A stretch of DNA of 60,089 bases from Candidatus Rokuibacteriota bacterium (GTDB taxonomy: Bacteria > Methylomirabilota > Methylomirabilia > Rokubacteriales > CSP1-6): NCBI GenBank assembly GCA_023248995.1, contig JAHFDN010000018.1, forward strand, positions 1 to 60,089, given 5' to 3'. Positions within the stretch are counted from its first letter, which is position 1, and every line of letters starts with the position of its first letter. Made by a program: the position numbers and the translations under genes. Below, piece after piece: positions 24,672 through 32,683 of the stretch. The notes beneath the pieces were generated by a model, which saw only the letters and a program-made list of their open reading frames with translations, ran no database searches and had not been told where the DNA came from.

Positions 24672-26087
24672 GTGGCCGACGACCGGCTGTGCTGGATGTC
24701 CGCTGTCGAGCTGGCGGCGGCGATCAGGCGGAAGAAGGTCTCGCCCGTCGAGGTCGTTGACGCGGTGCTCTCTCGGATCGAGAGGCTGAACCCGACCCTC
24801 AACGCCTACTGCACGGTGACCGTGGAGAGGGCGCGCCGAGCCGCCAAGGCCGCCGAGCGGGCGCTCACACGGAAGGGCGCGCGGCTGGGCCCGCTCCACG
24901 GCGTGCCGTTCTCCGTCAAGGACCTGATCATCACCAAGGGGGTGCGAACCACCTGGGGGACCCGCCTTCACGCTGAGCACGTCCCCGATGAGGATGCGCC
25001 GGTCGTCGAGCGGCTCAAGGCGGCGGGCGGCATCCTGCTGGGGAAGACCAACACGCCGATGTTCGGCTGGATCGGCGCGACTCACAACCTCCTTTTCGGC
25101 CTCACGCGGAGCCCGTGGAACCTGGAGCGGACGCCCGGGGGCTCGAGCGGCGGGGCGGCGGCGGCCGTCGCCGCCGGGATGGCGCCGCTGGCCGTCGGAA
25201 CGGATGGGGGCGGCTCCATCCGAATTCCTGCTTCGTTCTCCGGGATCTTCGGCTTGAAGCCCTCCTACGGGCGCGTGCCGACCTACCCGTTCAGCAGCGC
25301 CTGGAGCCTCTCCCACGCCGGTCCCTTGACGCGCACCGTGGCCGACGCGGCGCTGATGCTCAACGTGATCGCGGGGCCGGACGAGCGCGATCAGTTCTCG
25401 CTGCCGTCCTCGGGCGTGGATTACGTCGGAGCGCTCCGGGGGAGCCTCAGAGGGCTCCGCGTGGCGTGGAGTCCGACGCTCGGCTTCGCGAGGGTGGTGG
25501 ATCCCGAGGTGGTCGAGGTCAGCGAGCGGGCGGCGCGGCGCTTCCGCGAGCTCGGCTGCCGGGTCGAGGCGGTGACTCCGCGCTTTTCCGACCCGAGCGA
25601 GGCGTGGTACGCCATCTTCTGCGGCGGCATCGCCGCGCGGCTCGCGCCGTACCTGCCCGAGCGCAAGGCGGACATAGACCCGGGGCTCGCCCGGATGATC
25701 GGGGAGACGCTCCGGTGGCCGCCCACCAAGTACGTCCAGGCGTGGTTCGACCGGCTCGGCTTCTGGGATGCGGCGCGGCGATTCTTCGCCGGCTACGATC
25801 TCTTGCTGACGCCCACCGTGGCGTGCCCGCCGTTCAGGGTCGGCCTCGATAACCCGACGGAGATCGCCGGTACCCCGATCCGCGACTACGAGTGGATCCC
25901 GTTCACGTTCCCCTTCAACATGACCGGCCAGCCCGCCGCCTCCGTGCCGTGCGGCTTCACCCGGGACGGCCTTCCCGTGGGGCTGCAGATCGTGGGCCGC
26001 CGATGGGACGATGCCACGGTGCTCCGCGCCGCGGCCGCGTTCGAGCGAGCGGAGCCTTGGACCGCCAGGCGTCCCCCGATCTCGTGA
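24672..26087 (+). CDS. Amidase signature family hydrolase
   Basis: A 471-residue amidase that hydrolyses a carboxamide to acid and ammonia. The Ser-cisSer-Lys triad is predicted as Lys83 (FSVKDL), Ser158 (GGSSGG) and Ser182 (GGGSIRIPA); the 24-residue spacing between the serines matches the family. Gly-rich signature [20 protein letters not shown] is intact. I start at GTG 24672, which gives [18 protein letters not shown], a usual N-terminus; ATG 24696 is the alternative. The true GatA of the amidotransferase would need GatB and GatC neighbours, which are absent. Confidence 0.9.
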   Translation: MADDRLCWMSAVELAAAIRRKKVSPVEVVDAVLSRIERLNPTLNAYCTVTVERARRAAKAAERALTRKGARLGPLHGVPFSVKDLIITKGVRTTWGTRLHAEHVPDEDAPVVERLKAAGGILLGKTNTPMFGWIGATHNLLFGLTRSPWNLERTPGGSSGGAAAAVAAGMAPLAVGTDGGGSIRIPASFSGIFGLKPSYGRVPTYPFSSAWSLSHAGPLTRTVADAALMLNVIAGPDERDQFSLPSSGVDYVGALRGSLRGLRVAWSPTLGFARVVDPEVVEVSERAARRFRELGCRVEAVTPRFSDPSEAWYAIFCGGIAARLAPYLPERKADIDPGLARMIGETLRWPPTKYVQAWFDRLGFWDAARRFFAGYDLLLTPTVACPPFRVGLDNPTEIAGTPIRDYEWIPFTFPFNMTGQPAASVPCGFTRDGLPVGLQIVGRRWDDATVLRAAAAFERAEPWTARRPPIS

Positions 26088-26253
26088 GGGAAAGTCGCGT
26101 GCGGCTCGCCCCGCCCCCCGCGTATGGGTAATTGGACGTTGACAGCCAGGCGGGCCTTGATCAGGCTGGTGTGCGGCGCAGTGCCGCTTCGATTCCGGCC
26201 GGGAGTCCCTGCCCACTCCCCGCTTGCGTGGTGCGCGTGGAGGGAGGGCGGTT

Positions 26254-26781
26254 GTGGGGCAGGGGTCGCGTTCCGCCGGCGGGTTCGCGCTTTCCGAGCT
26301 GCTCGTCGCGCTCGCCGTGACGGGACTGGTCCTCACGGCGATCGGCGGGCTGCTCGAGCAGAGCCAGCGGGCCTACCTGGCGGGAGCGGCGCAGCTAGCG
26401 GCGCAGCAGAGCGCGCGGGTCGCGGTGGAGCGTCTCGCGCGGGAGCTCCGCGGTGCCGGCGTCGATCCCAGGGGAGCCGGCTTTGTCCCGCTTCTCAATC
26501 CGGGGCCGACCGGGTTCACGATCCAGAACGATCTGAACGGCGACGGCGTCATCGCGGAGCATCGCGAAACGATCACCTATTCCCTCACCGGGCGGACGCT
26601 CAGGCGGAGCGCGGGCGGCGGGGCCCAGCCGCTGATCGAGGGGGTCGAGTCACTGGCCTTCACCTACCTGGACGGGGCCGGCCTGCCTGCGGCCACCCCG
26701 GGCGGGATCCGCACCGTGCTCATCGCCATCACCGTCGGCCCCGTGAGCATGACCACCGAGGTTCGACTCAGGAACCGCTGA
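26254..26781 (+). CDS. Type IV pilin-like prepilin, PilW-related (copy 1)
   Basis: A 175-residue prepilin. The prepilin peptidase site is Gly-Phe in SAGGFALSELLVALAVTGL, with Phe at +1 and Glu at +5 of the mature protein, followed by the hydrophobic helix. The start GTG 26254 has GGGAGGG 5 bases upstream; a TTG at 26224 is a longer option. An EF-hand-like acidic loop, DLNGDGVI, lies at about residue 90. It is clearly related to the PilW-like gene at 27493 (YLAGA.Q, ERL/ER.., FTIQND). It lies upstream of, and so outside, the sigma-54 promoter at 26941. The 166 bases before it hold no clear promoter. Confidence 0.85.
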   Translation: MGQGSRSAGGFALSELLVALAVTGLVLTAIGGLLEQSQRAYLAGAAQLAAQQSARVAVERLARELRGAGVDPRGAGFVPLLNPGPTGFTIQNDLNGDGVIAEHRETITYSLTGRTLRRSAGGGAQPLIEGVESLAFTYLDGAGLPAATPGGIRTVLIAITVGPVSMTTEVRLRNR

Positions 26782-26808
26782 CCGGCTCTTCCCGGTCCTG
26801 TTCGGCGT

Positions 26809-26854
26809 TTGACAGTTTTTCCCGGTCCCATGCCAATCCTTCACAATCTGTCAA
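26809..26854 (+). promoter_or_regulatory. Inverted repeat, candidate activator site for the sigma-54 promoter
   Basis: TTGACAG (26809-26815) and CTGTCAA (26848-26854) form perfect 7-base arms, 39 bases centre to centre, about 90-130 bases upstream of the sigma-54 site. That is the usual range for an enhancer-binding activator such as a PilR-like regulator. A CCGGTCCTG direct repeat lies at about 26792 and 26862. Confidence 0.45.
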
Positions 26855-26940
26855 CTTCGTGCCGGTCCTGAGGAATGTGGGACTTGATGTTCGCGCTTAT
26901 TTTCTGGTACCTTAAGGGCGGCCGATCAAGAGCCTGGCCT

Positions 26941-26956
26941 TGGCAGTGAGATTGCT
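26941..26956 (+). promoter_or_regulatory. Sigma-54 (RpoN) promoter of the minor pilin operon
   Basis: TGGCAG-N5-TTGCT at 26941-26956 matches the RpoN consensus TGGCAC-N5-TTGCW in all but one base. The -24 GG (26942-26943) and -12 GC (26954-26955) are exactly 10 bases apart. It lies 30 bases before the PilV-like ATG. Sigma-54 control is well known for pilin genes in other bacteria. Confidence 0.75.
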
Positions 26957-26985
26957 TATCTTTGGCCTAGGCAAGGAGGCCTGAC

Positions 26986-27489
26986 ATGAAAGGCATGCCC
27001 TGGGACGACGCACGCGGATTTACGCTGGTCGAGCTTTTGGTGGCCGTCGCGCTGATCATGATCGGCCTCGTGGCGGTGATGCAGTGGTTTCCGCTCGGGA
27101 CCCAGGGCATGGACACCGGCCGCAAGCAGTCCACCGCGGTCTTTTTGGGCGAGCAGAAGATCGAGCAGATCAAGGCCTGGGCGCTCGGCACCGGGGCGAA
27201 CCAGGGGTTCGCGACGGTGGACCCGAACGGCGCATGCCGCAATGCCGGCAACCCCTGCGCAGACGACACCCTCAACACCATCTCCGGCTATCCTGAATAC
27301 AGTCGAACAGTAATCATCGCTTGTCTCGACACGACGGTGGTTCCCGCCGTGGTCGTTGGACCGCCATGCCCCGCTACCTCCACCGCCAGGCGGATCCAGG
27401 TCCAGGTGGGCTATCGGGGGACCAGCGTAAGGGGAGGCTTTACGGGGGCCAACCAGGTTGAGCTGGCAACCCTGATCGCCCAGCATTAA
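26986..27489 (+). CDS. Type IV minor pilin, PilV-like
   Basis: A 167-residue prepilin with the canonical processing site Gly-Phe in ARGFTLVELLVAVALIMIGL (+1 Phe, +5 Glu). Two Cys pairs lie in the C-terminal domain (ACRNAGNPCADD; IACLDTT/PPCPAT), which probably form disulfides after export. AAGGAGG lies 7 bases before the ATG. First gene of the sigma-54 operon. Minor pilins of this type initiate pilus assembly at the inner membrane. Confidence 0.9.
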   Translation: MKGMPWDDARGFTLVELLVAVALIMIGLVAVMQWFPLGTQGMDTGRKQSTAVFLGEQKIEQIKAWALGTGANQGFATVDPNGACRNAGNPCADDTLNTISGYPEYSRTVIIACLDTTVVPAVVVGPPCPATSTARRIQVQVGYRGTSVRGGFTGANQVELATLIAQH

Positions 27490-27492
27490 GCG

Positions 27493-28191
27493 ATGACCAT
27501 GAGGCGGCTCGGCCAGGCTCGCGTTGATCAGCGGGGGTTCACCCTCGCCGAGCTGCTCGTGGCCGTCGCCATCGTGGGACTGGTCATGACGGGGCTTCTG
27601 ACGCTCCTGAAGAAGGGGAACGAGAGCTACCTGGCGGGCGCGAACCAGGTGGAGGCCCAGTCGGCGGTCCGGGCGTCCGTGGAACGGATGACCCAGGACA
27701 TCCGCGAGGCCGGCTACGATCCTCAAGGCCTTGCGGCCTTTCCTGCCATCACGAACCAGACCCTTATCCCCCCCAGTTTTACGATCCAGAACGACTGGGA
27801 CGGCAACGGGGCGATCAATAATGCCATTTCACCCACGATGGCGTACTCCTGGGGCAACGTCCAGCGCGGGGAGCAGATCACTTACTCGATCGCGGGTGGG
27901 AATCTCAGCCGGCTGGAGTCGGGCCCCGCGGGAGGTGGGGCCCAGGTGGTCCTCCAGAACGTGGCCCAGGCTGGCAGGGGAACCGATTGCGCGGGGGCAG
28001 CCATCGTCAACCCGCCGATCTTTCAGTACTGCGACGGCAACGGCAATATCACAGGCGTCGCCGCTAACATCCGGACAATCGTGGTGAACATCCAGGTGGG
28101 GGTGCAGGGCCAGACCCCTGGCGCCTGGCAAACCGGAGCGATCCAGGTTGCGATGAGCGACCGGATCCGCCTGAGGAACCGGATCCCGTGA
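27493..28191 (+). CDS. Type IV minor pilin, PilW-like (copy 2)
   Basis: A 232-residue prepilin with processing site QRGFTLAELLVAVAIVGLVM (+1 Phe, +5 Glu). It shares long blocks with the gene at 26254 (YLAGANQ, SVER, AGYDPQG, FTIQND, RIRLRNR), so the two are paralogues. The acidic loop here is DWDGNGAI. It lies 3 bases after the PilV-like gene and overlaps the GTGA region of the next gene. Start ATG 27493; ATG 27499 is an alternative. Confidence 0.88.
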   Translation: MTMRRLGQARVDQRGFTLAELLVAVAIVGLVMTGLLTLLKKGNESYLAGANQVEAQSAVRASVERMTQDIREAGYDPQGLAAFPAITNQTLIPPSFTIQNDWDGNGAINNAISPTMAYSWGNVQRGEQITYSIAGGNLSRLESGPAGGGAQVVLQNVAQAGRGTDCAGAAIVNPPIFQYCDGNGNITGVAANIRTIVVNIQVGVQGQTPGAWQTGAIQVAMSDRIRLRNRIP

Positions 28192-28202
28192 GGAGGTTTC
28201 GC

Positions 28203-29711
28203 ATGAGTCCCTGGGCCAGCACGCTTCGGAATCAGAAGGGAGTGGCCCTCCCGCTTGCGCTCTTCGTCTTGGTGTCGCTGTCGGTCCTGGTCCTCACCTT
28301 TCTCTCGATGGGCGGCCAGGAGCCGCAGATCTCCCGGAACCTGACGGATTCCAGTCAGGCGCGCTACTCGGCCGAGGCGGGGATCGAGTCGGCCTTCGAT
28401 CAGCTCGCCAGTGCGCCCGGAGCAGGCACAGGGAGCTGGGCCGACCTCCTCAGCAAGAGCGCCGTGTCCGGCAGTACTCCCCAGGCACACTGGATCACGC
28501 CGGTAGTGAGCGGAAACCCGGTCCCGCAGCAACTGCCGGGGCTCGCGGCGACCTTCGGCACGTACACGGTCCAGATCAGGAATGACTCCCTCGCGGCTGA
28601 CCAGGCGTTGACAGGCGTGGCTCCCGAGGTGGGTGTCACGAACACCGACGGGAACGGCGTCGTGATCGTGACCGCCGCCGGGACCCACAACAACGTGACC
28701 CGCCAGATCCAGGTCGTCATGCGCCGCGTCTCGCTCCCGCCGTTCCCGGGGGCCTACACCATGCCCGGAGTCCAGGCGGACCTCCTGTTCAAGAACCCCA
28801 ACTTCACCATCGACGGCCGGGACTATATGTACACCTGCACCGCCAACTGCAGCGACCCCAACCCGGCAAACCGGACGTACGACTACGTCGCCAACCCCAA
28901 CCAGTCGAAGATGAAGTTCGGGATCGCGGTCCAGCCCGGAATTCAGGCGAACCTGACCCCGGCGACCACCTACGAGCAGAGGGCAGAGTATACGCTGGAC
29001 AACGCCCAGAAGCAGGGGAACGTCATGGGCAAGAACCAGGTCGGCGGCGGCTTCACCACCGGGCTGAACACTGTGGCCCCTCCCGCCGACCCCAGCGAGG
29101 TGCTGAATCCGGCGAAGATGCAGAGCTTCTTGGATCAGCTGGCCTCGTTCTCCGGCACGCAGGTCATCCAGAGCACCATCGCCTGCGCACAGGATGTCTC
29201 AGGGGTACCTGTGGGGCTGATCATGAATGGGAACTCCGCGGACCCGAGCAAGCCCACACTCACCAACAACTGCGGCATGAATCAGACGGTGGATCTGGGG
29301 AGCAGAACCAACCCCAAGCTGGTTTACTTTAAGGGCGAACTCGACCCCACCTCCGCGTTCGCCGGGGTCGCCGTCGATGGGCAGCCGGTCAAGGGCGCGG
29401 GGATCCTTGTCGTGGAGGACGGCGATTTCCGGGTCTGGAACAAGTTCGATTGGGACGGGATCATCATCGTCACCGGGCGGTATGTCTCGTCCATCTTCGA
29501 GAAAGGGGGCCACGCGACGATCCACGGCGCCACCGTCTCGAATGAAACCATCTGGGACGAGTACGGTACTAATCTTCCCTTGGATGGTCCGAACCTCTGG
29601 GATGGAGTCTTCAATTCATCCAACCAGGTAGTGCTCCGCAACAGCCAGCAGAATCTGGACATGGTCCAGCGGGCGCTCCTTTTCAGAATGTCGACGTGGC
29701 GCGAGATCTAG
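28203..29711 (+). CDS. PilX-like pilus assembly protein
   Basis: A 502-residue protein with the PilX N-terminus: QKGVALPLALFVLVSLSVLV, a hydrophobic helix lacking the Glu+5 of classic pilins, then AEAGIESAFDQL. The C-terminal 330 residues are a large extracellular beta-rich domain with several Cys (TCTANCSD, NNCGMN), longer than standard PilX (about 200). It may carry an adhesive or calcium-binding role like PilY1, which is absent here. The ATG 28203 has GAGGAGG 6 bases upstream, so the GTG at 28188 is not the start. Confidence 0.8.
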   Translation: MSPWASTLRNQKGVALPLALFVLVSLSVLVLTFLSMGGQEPQISRNLTDSSQARYSAEAGIESAFDQLASAPGAGTGSWADLLSKSAVSGSTPQAHWITPVVSGNPVPQQLPGLAATFGTYTVQIRNDSLAADQALTGVAPEVGVTNTDGNGVVIVTAAGTHNNVTRQIQVVMRRVSLPPFPGAYTMPGVQADLLFKNPNFTIDGRDYMYTCTANCSDPNPANRTYDYVANPNQSKMKFGIAVQPGIQANLTPATTYEQRAEYTLDNAQKQGNVMGKNQVGGGFTTGLNTVAPPADPSEVLNPAKMQSFLDQLASFSGTQVIQSTIACAQDVSGVPVGLIMNGNSADPSKPTLTNNCGMNQTVDLGSRTNPKLVYFKGELDPTSAFAGVAVDGQPVKGAGILVVEDGDFRVWNKFDWDGIIIVTGRYVSSIFEKGGHATIHGATVSNETIWDEYGTNLPLDGPNLWDGVFNSSNQVVLRNSQQNLDMVQRALLFRMSTWREI

Positions 29712-29717
29712 AAGATA

Positions 29718-29723
29718 TATAAT
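29718..29723 (+). promoter_or_regulatory. TATAAT -10, possible leaderless promoter
   Basis: A perfect TATAAT ends 6 bases before the GTG at 29730. If used, transcription would begin at or next to the start codon, giving a leaderless message. No good -35 is seen (best TCGACG at 29691). Confidence 0.4.
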
Positions 29724-29729
29724 CAAAGG

Positions 29730-30419
29730 GTGCGACGCTTAGCTGTCGTTGCCCTTGTCTCCCTCCTTCTTGGCTGTCAACAGTCTCCGACCCCAGGGCC
29801 CCAGCGGGGGCCCCTGGGGTCGTTGACTGTCCAGCTCAAGCAGGAAGGGGACGCGCTGGCGGCTCGGGGCGATTACGAGGCCGCGGCGCTCAAGTACCAG
29901 GCCGCCGTCAACCAGGAGCCCGAAGACATCTCCCTTCGCTTCGCCCTCGGCACCGCGCTCTCCCATCTGGGCCGGCGCGAGGAGACGGTTCAGCAGTTCC
30001 GCTTCGTCGTCGCCCGAGGCCGGCCCGACTCGCCCGAAGTTCAGGCGGCCCGCCGCTGGCTCATCGCGGCAGGCGAGCTCGGGGAGACAGTGAGCTTTGC
30101 TCCCCCGAAGAGCCCTGTGGCGCCGTCGGCGGCCACCCCCACGGCGCCGGTCTCTCCGCCAGCCGCCGCCCAGGGCGTCAAGGTGACGGTGAAGACAGAG
30201 CCCAGGTCGGGGGCTGGAGAGGTGAAGATCACCCTCGAGGGTCCGAACTCGGAACAGGTTTGGCTGAAGACCGTCAGGCTGGGGGAGCCCGTCGAGTTTA
30301 GCAACGTCTCGCCCGGCAGTTACCGGCTGATCGTTCAAGATCGGGAGAGCGGCAACGAGATTCGGAATCAGGAGGTGACCGTGGCTCCCGGGAAGGACGT
30401 CGTGCTTGATCTGAAGTAG
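29730..30419 (+). CDS. TPR-containing lipoprotein, probably linked to pilus biogenesis
   Basis: A 229-residue lipoprotein with the lipobox LVSLLLGC (Cys at residue 16). Residues about 36-105 hold tetratricopeptide-like helices (GDALAARGDYEAAALKYQAA, ISLRFALGTALSHLGR). A Pro/Ala-rich linker follows at about 120-150, then a C-terminal Ig-like beta domain (VKVTVKTEPRSGAGEVKITL). It lies 18 bases after the PilX-like gene. Its role may resemble pilotin or PilF-like lipoproteins, but the layout is not the same. A very stable inverted repeat lies in its early coding region. Confidence 0.72.
   Translation: MRRLAVVALVSLLLGCQQSPTPGPQRGPLGSLTVQLKQEGDALAARGDYEAAALKYQAAVNQEPEDISLRFALGTALSHLGRREETVQQFRFVVARGRPDSPEVQAARRWLIAAGELGETVSFAPPKSPVAPSAATPTAPVSPPAAAQGVKVTVKTEPRSGAGEVKITLEGPNSEQVWLKTVRLGEPVEFSNVSPGSYRLIVQDRESGNEIRNQEVTVAPGKDVVLDLK
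29776..29827 (+). repeat. Strong inverted repeat inside the lipoprotein coding region
   Basis: GTCAAC (29776-29781) pairs with GTTGAC (29822-29827), and inside it GACCCCAGGG and CCCC (29789-29802) pair with GGGG and CCCCTGGGGTC (29807-29821), with one bulged base. The loop is AGCG. It covers codons about 16-33 of the lipoprotein. Confidence 0.75.
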
Positions 30420-30474
30420 CCCGTTTCCCCGTGCGCTCCCAGCTTCAGCCTGCCGCTCCTTAGAGGAGAATGCC

Positions 30475-32034
30475 ATGGCCGTCAAGATCACCTACGCATC
30501 CCTCAGCGCACCGGGCGAGGACGTCCATCGGGGGTACGAGCAGGGGCTCGGAAAGGTCCGCGGGACGCTGGGCCTCGTCCATCCGCTCCTCATCGGGGGC
30601 AAACGCCGGGAGGTGCGGCGCACCTTTCCCGACGTGAACCCCGCCGACACGCGTCAGGTCCTGGGCCACTTCGCCCTGGGGAGCCGGCAGGACGTGGCGG
30701 ACGCCGTGCTGGCCGCGCAGCAGGCGTTTTCTGAGTGGAGCAAGGTCCGCTGGCGGGAGCGGGTCGTCCTGATGCGCCGGGTCGCCGATCTATTCTCCGA
30801 GCGCGCCTTCGAGTTCGCCGCGTTGATGACGCTCGAGGCGGGGAAGACCCGGTTCGAGGCGCTCGGGGACGTGAGCGAGGCGGCCGACTTCTTCCGCTAC
30901 TACGCCCAGGAGATGGAGGAAGCCGGCGGCTTCGACCCGCCGCTGGATCGACTCAGCCTCAACGAAGAGACCCGCAGTGTCCTCCGTCCCTACGGGGTCT
31001 GGGCGGTGATCTCGCCGTTCAACTTCCCCGTGGCGCTGGCGGCGGGCATGTGCGCCGGTGCGCTCGTCGGCGGGAACACGGTGGTGCTCAAGCCCGCCAC
31101 GGACACCCCGTTCTCGGCGCTCAGGCTGGTGGAGCTTCTCGAGGCGGCCGGGCTCCCGCCGGGCGCCGTGAACCTGGTCACGGGGAGCGGGGACGAGGTC
31201 GGGGCGGCCCTGGTGGATTCCCCGGAGGTCGCCGGCCTGGCCTTCACCGGATCGAGGGAAGTGGGCGAGCGCATCGCGCGCCAGTTCAACGCCTCCCGGC
31301 TCCGCCCGTACATCCTGGAAATGGGGGGAAAGAATCCCGCCGTCGTGACGGCGAGGGCCGATCTGGGCAAGGCGGTGGAGGGCATCGCCCGCTCGGCCTT
31401 CGGTGCCTCGGGGCAGAAGTGCAGCGCCTGCTCGCGGGTGTACGTGGACCGGCGCGCCTACGCGGAGTTCGCGGAGCGCCTCGTCGAGAGGACCAAGTCG
31501 CTCAGGGTGGGCGATCCCTCGGAGCGGGATGTCTTCCTGGGTCCGTTGATCAACGGCCGGGCCGTGGCCACGTACGAGGCGGCCGTCAGCGAGGCGCGGC
31601 GGGACGGGCGAGTCCTGACCGGCGGCGAGGTCTTGAACGAGGGAACGCACGCCCACGGCCACTTCGTCGCGCCGACCGTCGTGGATCGCCTTCCCCTGGA
31701 CCACCGGCTCATGCGGGAGGAGCTGTTCGTGCCGTTCGTCGCGGTGGCGGAGGTCGGGAGCCTGGAGGAGGCGCTCACCTGGGCCAACCGGTCCGAGTTC
31801 GGGTTGACCGCGGGGATCTTCAGCGAGGACGCCAACGAGGTCAGGGCGTTCTTCGAGAGGATCGAGGCGGGCGTCGCCTACGCGAACCGCCCGGGCGGCG
31901 CCACGACGGGGGCGTGGCCGGGCGTCAACTCCTTCGGCGGCTGGAAGGCCTCAGGCTCGAGCGGCCGGGGCGCCGGCGGCCCGTACTACATCCAGCAGTT
32001 CCTCCGGGAGCAGTCTCAGACTCGGGTGACGTGA
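30475..32034 (+). CDS. L-glutamate gamma-semialdehyde (1-pyrroline-5-carboxylate) dehydrogenase
   Basis: A 519-residue aldehyde dehydrogenase of the P5CDH group, which oxidises glutamate semialdehyde to glutamate, the second step of proline breakdown. Catalytic residues are Asn183 (SPFNFP), Glu282 (LEMGGKNP) and Cys316 in GQKCSACSRVYV, a P5CDH marker. The C-terminal FGGWKASGSSGRGAGGPYYI also fits the group. The start ATG 30475 has AGAGGAGAA 6 bases upstream. No proline dehydrogenase is beside it; proC, the biosynthetic counterpart, lies at 51527. Confidence 0.88.
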   Translation: MAVKITYASLSAPGEDVHRGYEQGLGKVRGTLGLVHPLLIGGKRREVRRTFPDVNPADTRQVLGHFALGSRQDVADAVLAAQQAFSEWSKVRWRERVVLMRRVADLFSERAFEFAALMTLEAGKTRFEALGDVSEAADFFRYYAQEMEEAGGFDPPLDRLSLNEETRSVLRPYGVWAVISPFNFPVALAAGMCAGALVGGNTVVLKPATDTPFSALRLVELLEAAGLPPGAVNLVTGSGDEVGAALVDSPEVAGLAFTGSREVGERIARQFNASRLRPYILEMGGKNPAVVTARADLGKAVEGIARSAFGASGQKCSACSRVYVDRRAYAEFAERLVERTKSLRVGDPSERDVFLGPLINGRAVATYEAAVSEARRDGRVLTGGEVLNEGTHAHGHFVAPTVVDRLPLDHRLMREELFVPFVAVAEVGSLEEALTWANRSEFGLTAGIFSEDANEVRAFFERIEAGVAYANRPGGATTGAWPGVNSFGGWKASGSSGRGAGGPYYIQQFLREQSQTRVT

Positions 32035-32043
32035 GCCCTTTCG

Positions 32044-32073
32044 TTGCCGGCCGGGACGGCGTGATGCTATTCT
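32044..32073 (+). promoter_or_regulatory. Possible promoter for the receiver-domain gene
   Basis: TTGCCG (32044-32049) and TATTCT (32068-32073) are 18 bases apart, 10 bases before the ATG at 32084. This would let the regulator be made apart from the dehydrogenase upstream. Confidence 0.4.
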
Positions 32074-32083
32074 GACGGCAGCG

Positions 32084-32449
32084 ATGCGCCTCCTACTGAT
32101 CGAGGATGACCTCCCTGTGGCTGAGACGCTTCGCGATTTTCTGCTGGAACAAGGGCACCAGGTCCTCCTCGCCGCGGACGGAGCAGAAGGGCTCCGGGCC
32201 GTCGTCGAAGACGAGCCCGATGCCGCGTTCGTGGACGTGGTGCTCCCGAAGATGTCCGGCGTCGCGCTCATGGAGCGGCTCAAGGGACTCGGTCGGCGCA
32301 CGCCCGTGGTCGCGATGTCGGGGCATGCCAGTGAAGAGGAGGCCCGGGCGTGTCTGCGTCTTGGCGCGGTGGACTACCTGCCGAAGCCATTCACCCTGGA
32401 CCGGGTCGGCCTGGTCCTCCAGATCCTCGAGGCCAGCCTGACGTCCTGA
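32084..32449 (+). CDS. Single-domain response regulator (CheY-like receiver)
   Basis: A 121-residue stand-alone receiver. The acidic pocket is Asp8/Asp9, the phosphorylation site Asp51 (FVDVVLPKMSG), the switch Ser79 (AMSGH) and Lys101 (YLPKPF). It has no output domain, so it must act by protein contact. No histidine kinase is in the window. It lies just upstream of the dcw promoter, between P5CDH and mraZ, and is the only signalling protein in this part. Confidence 0.9.
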   Translation: MRLLLIEDDLPVAETLRDFLLEQGHQVLLAADGAEGLRAVVEDEPDAAFVDVVLPKMSGVALMERLKGLGRRTPVVAMSGHASEEEARACLRLGAVDYLPKPFTLDRVGLVLQILEASLTS

Positions 32450-32573
32450 TCTTCCCTCCCCGACTGTCGGGGGCCAGTTTCCCCAAGCCGCGGTAGGCCC
32501 ACACGCCCGTTTCCCCCACCCGTCGGCCCGTAGGGATGTCTCGAATTCCCTGGAAAAATCTACACTTTTTTCC

Positions 32574-32603
32574 TTGACACCCCTTGGACGACCTGTGTAG
32601 GAT
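32574..32603 (+). promoter_or_regulatory. Promoter of the dcw cluster
   Basis: TTGACA (32574-32579) and TAGGAT (32598-32603) are 18 bases apart, about 80 bases before mraZ. CTACAC (32560-32565) and GTGTAG (32595-32600) form an inverted repeat that brackets the -35 and overlaps the -10, a layout suited to a repressor. Confidence 0.7.
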
Positions 32604-32613
32604 GCCCCGCAAA

Positions 32614-32638
32614 GTGGGATGAATTCCCATGAAGTGGT
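32614..32638 (+). promoter_or_regulatory. MraZ-box-like repeat array
   Basis: Five-base units repeat on a 10-base period: GTGGG (32614), TTCCC (32624) and GTGGT (32634), separated twice by the identical spacer ATGAA. MraZ is known to bind tandem GTGGG-type boxes spaced by 5 bases upstream of its own operon, so this is a likely autoregulatory operator. The middle unit is inverted relative to the outer two, which is unusual. Confidence 0.5.
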
Positions 32639-32683
32639 ATCAAGGCTAAGACATGGGGAGTGCCGTCCCTACGGGTGCCAGCA

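Noticed and set aside
26139-26144. TTGACA before the first PilW-like gene as a promoter
   Set aside because: No -10-like hexamer lies 16-19 bases downstream.
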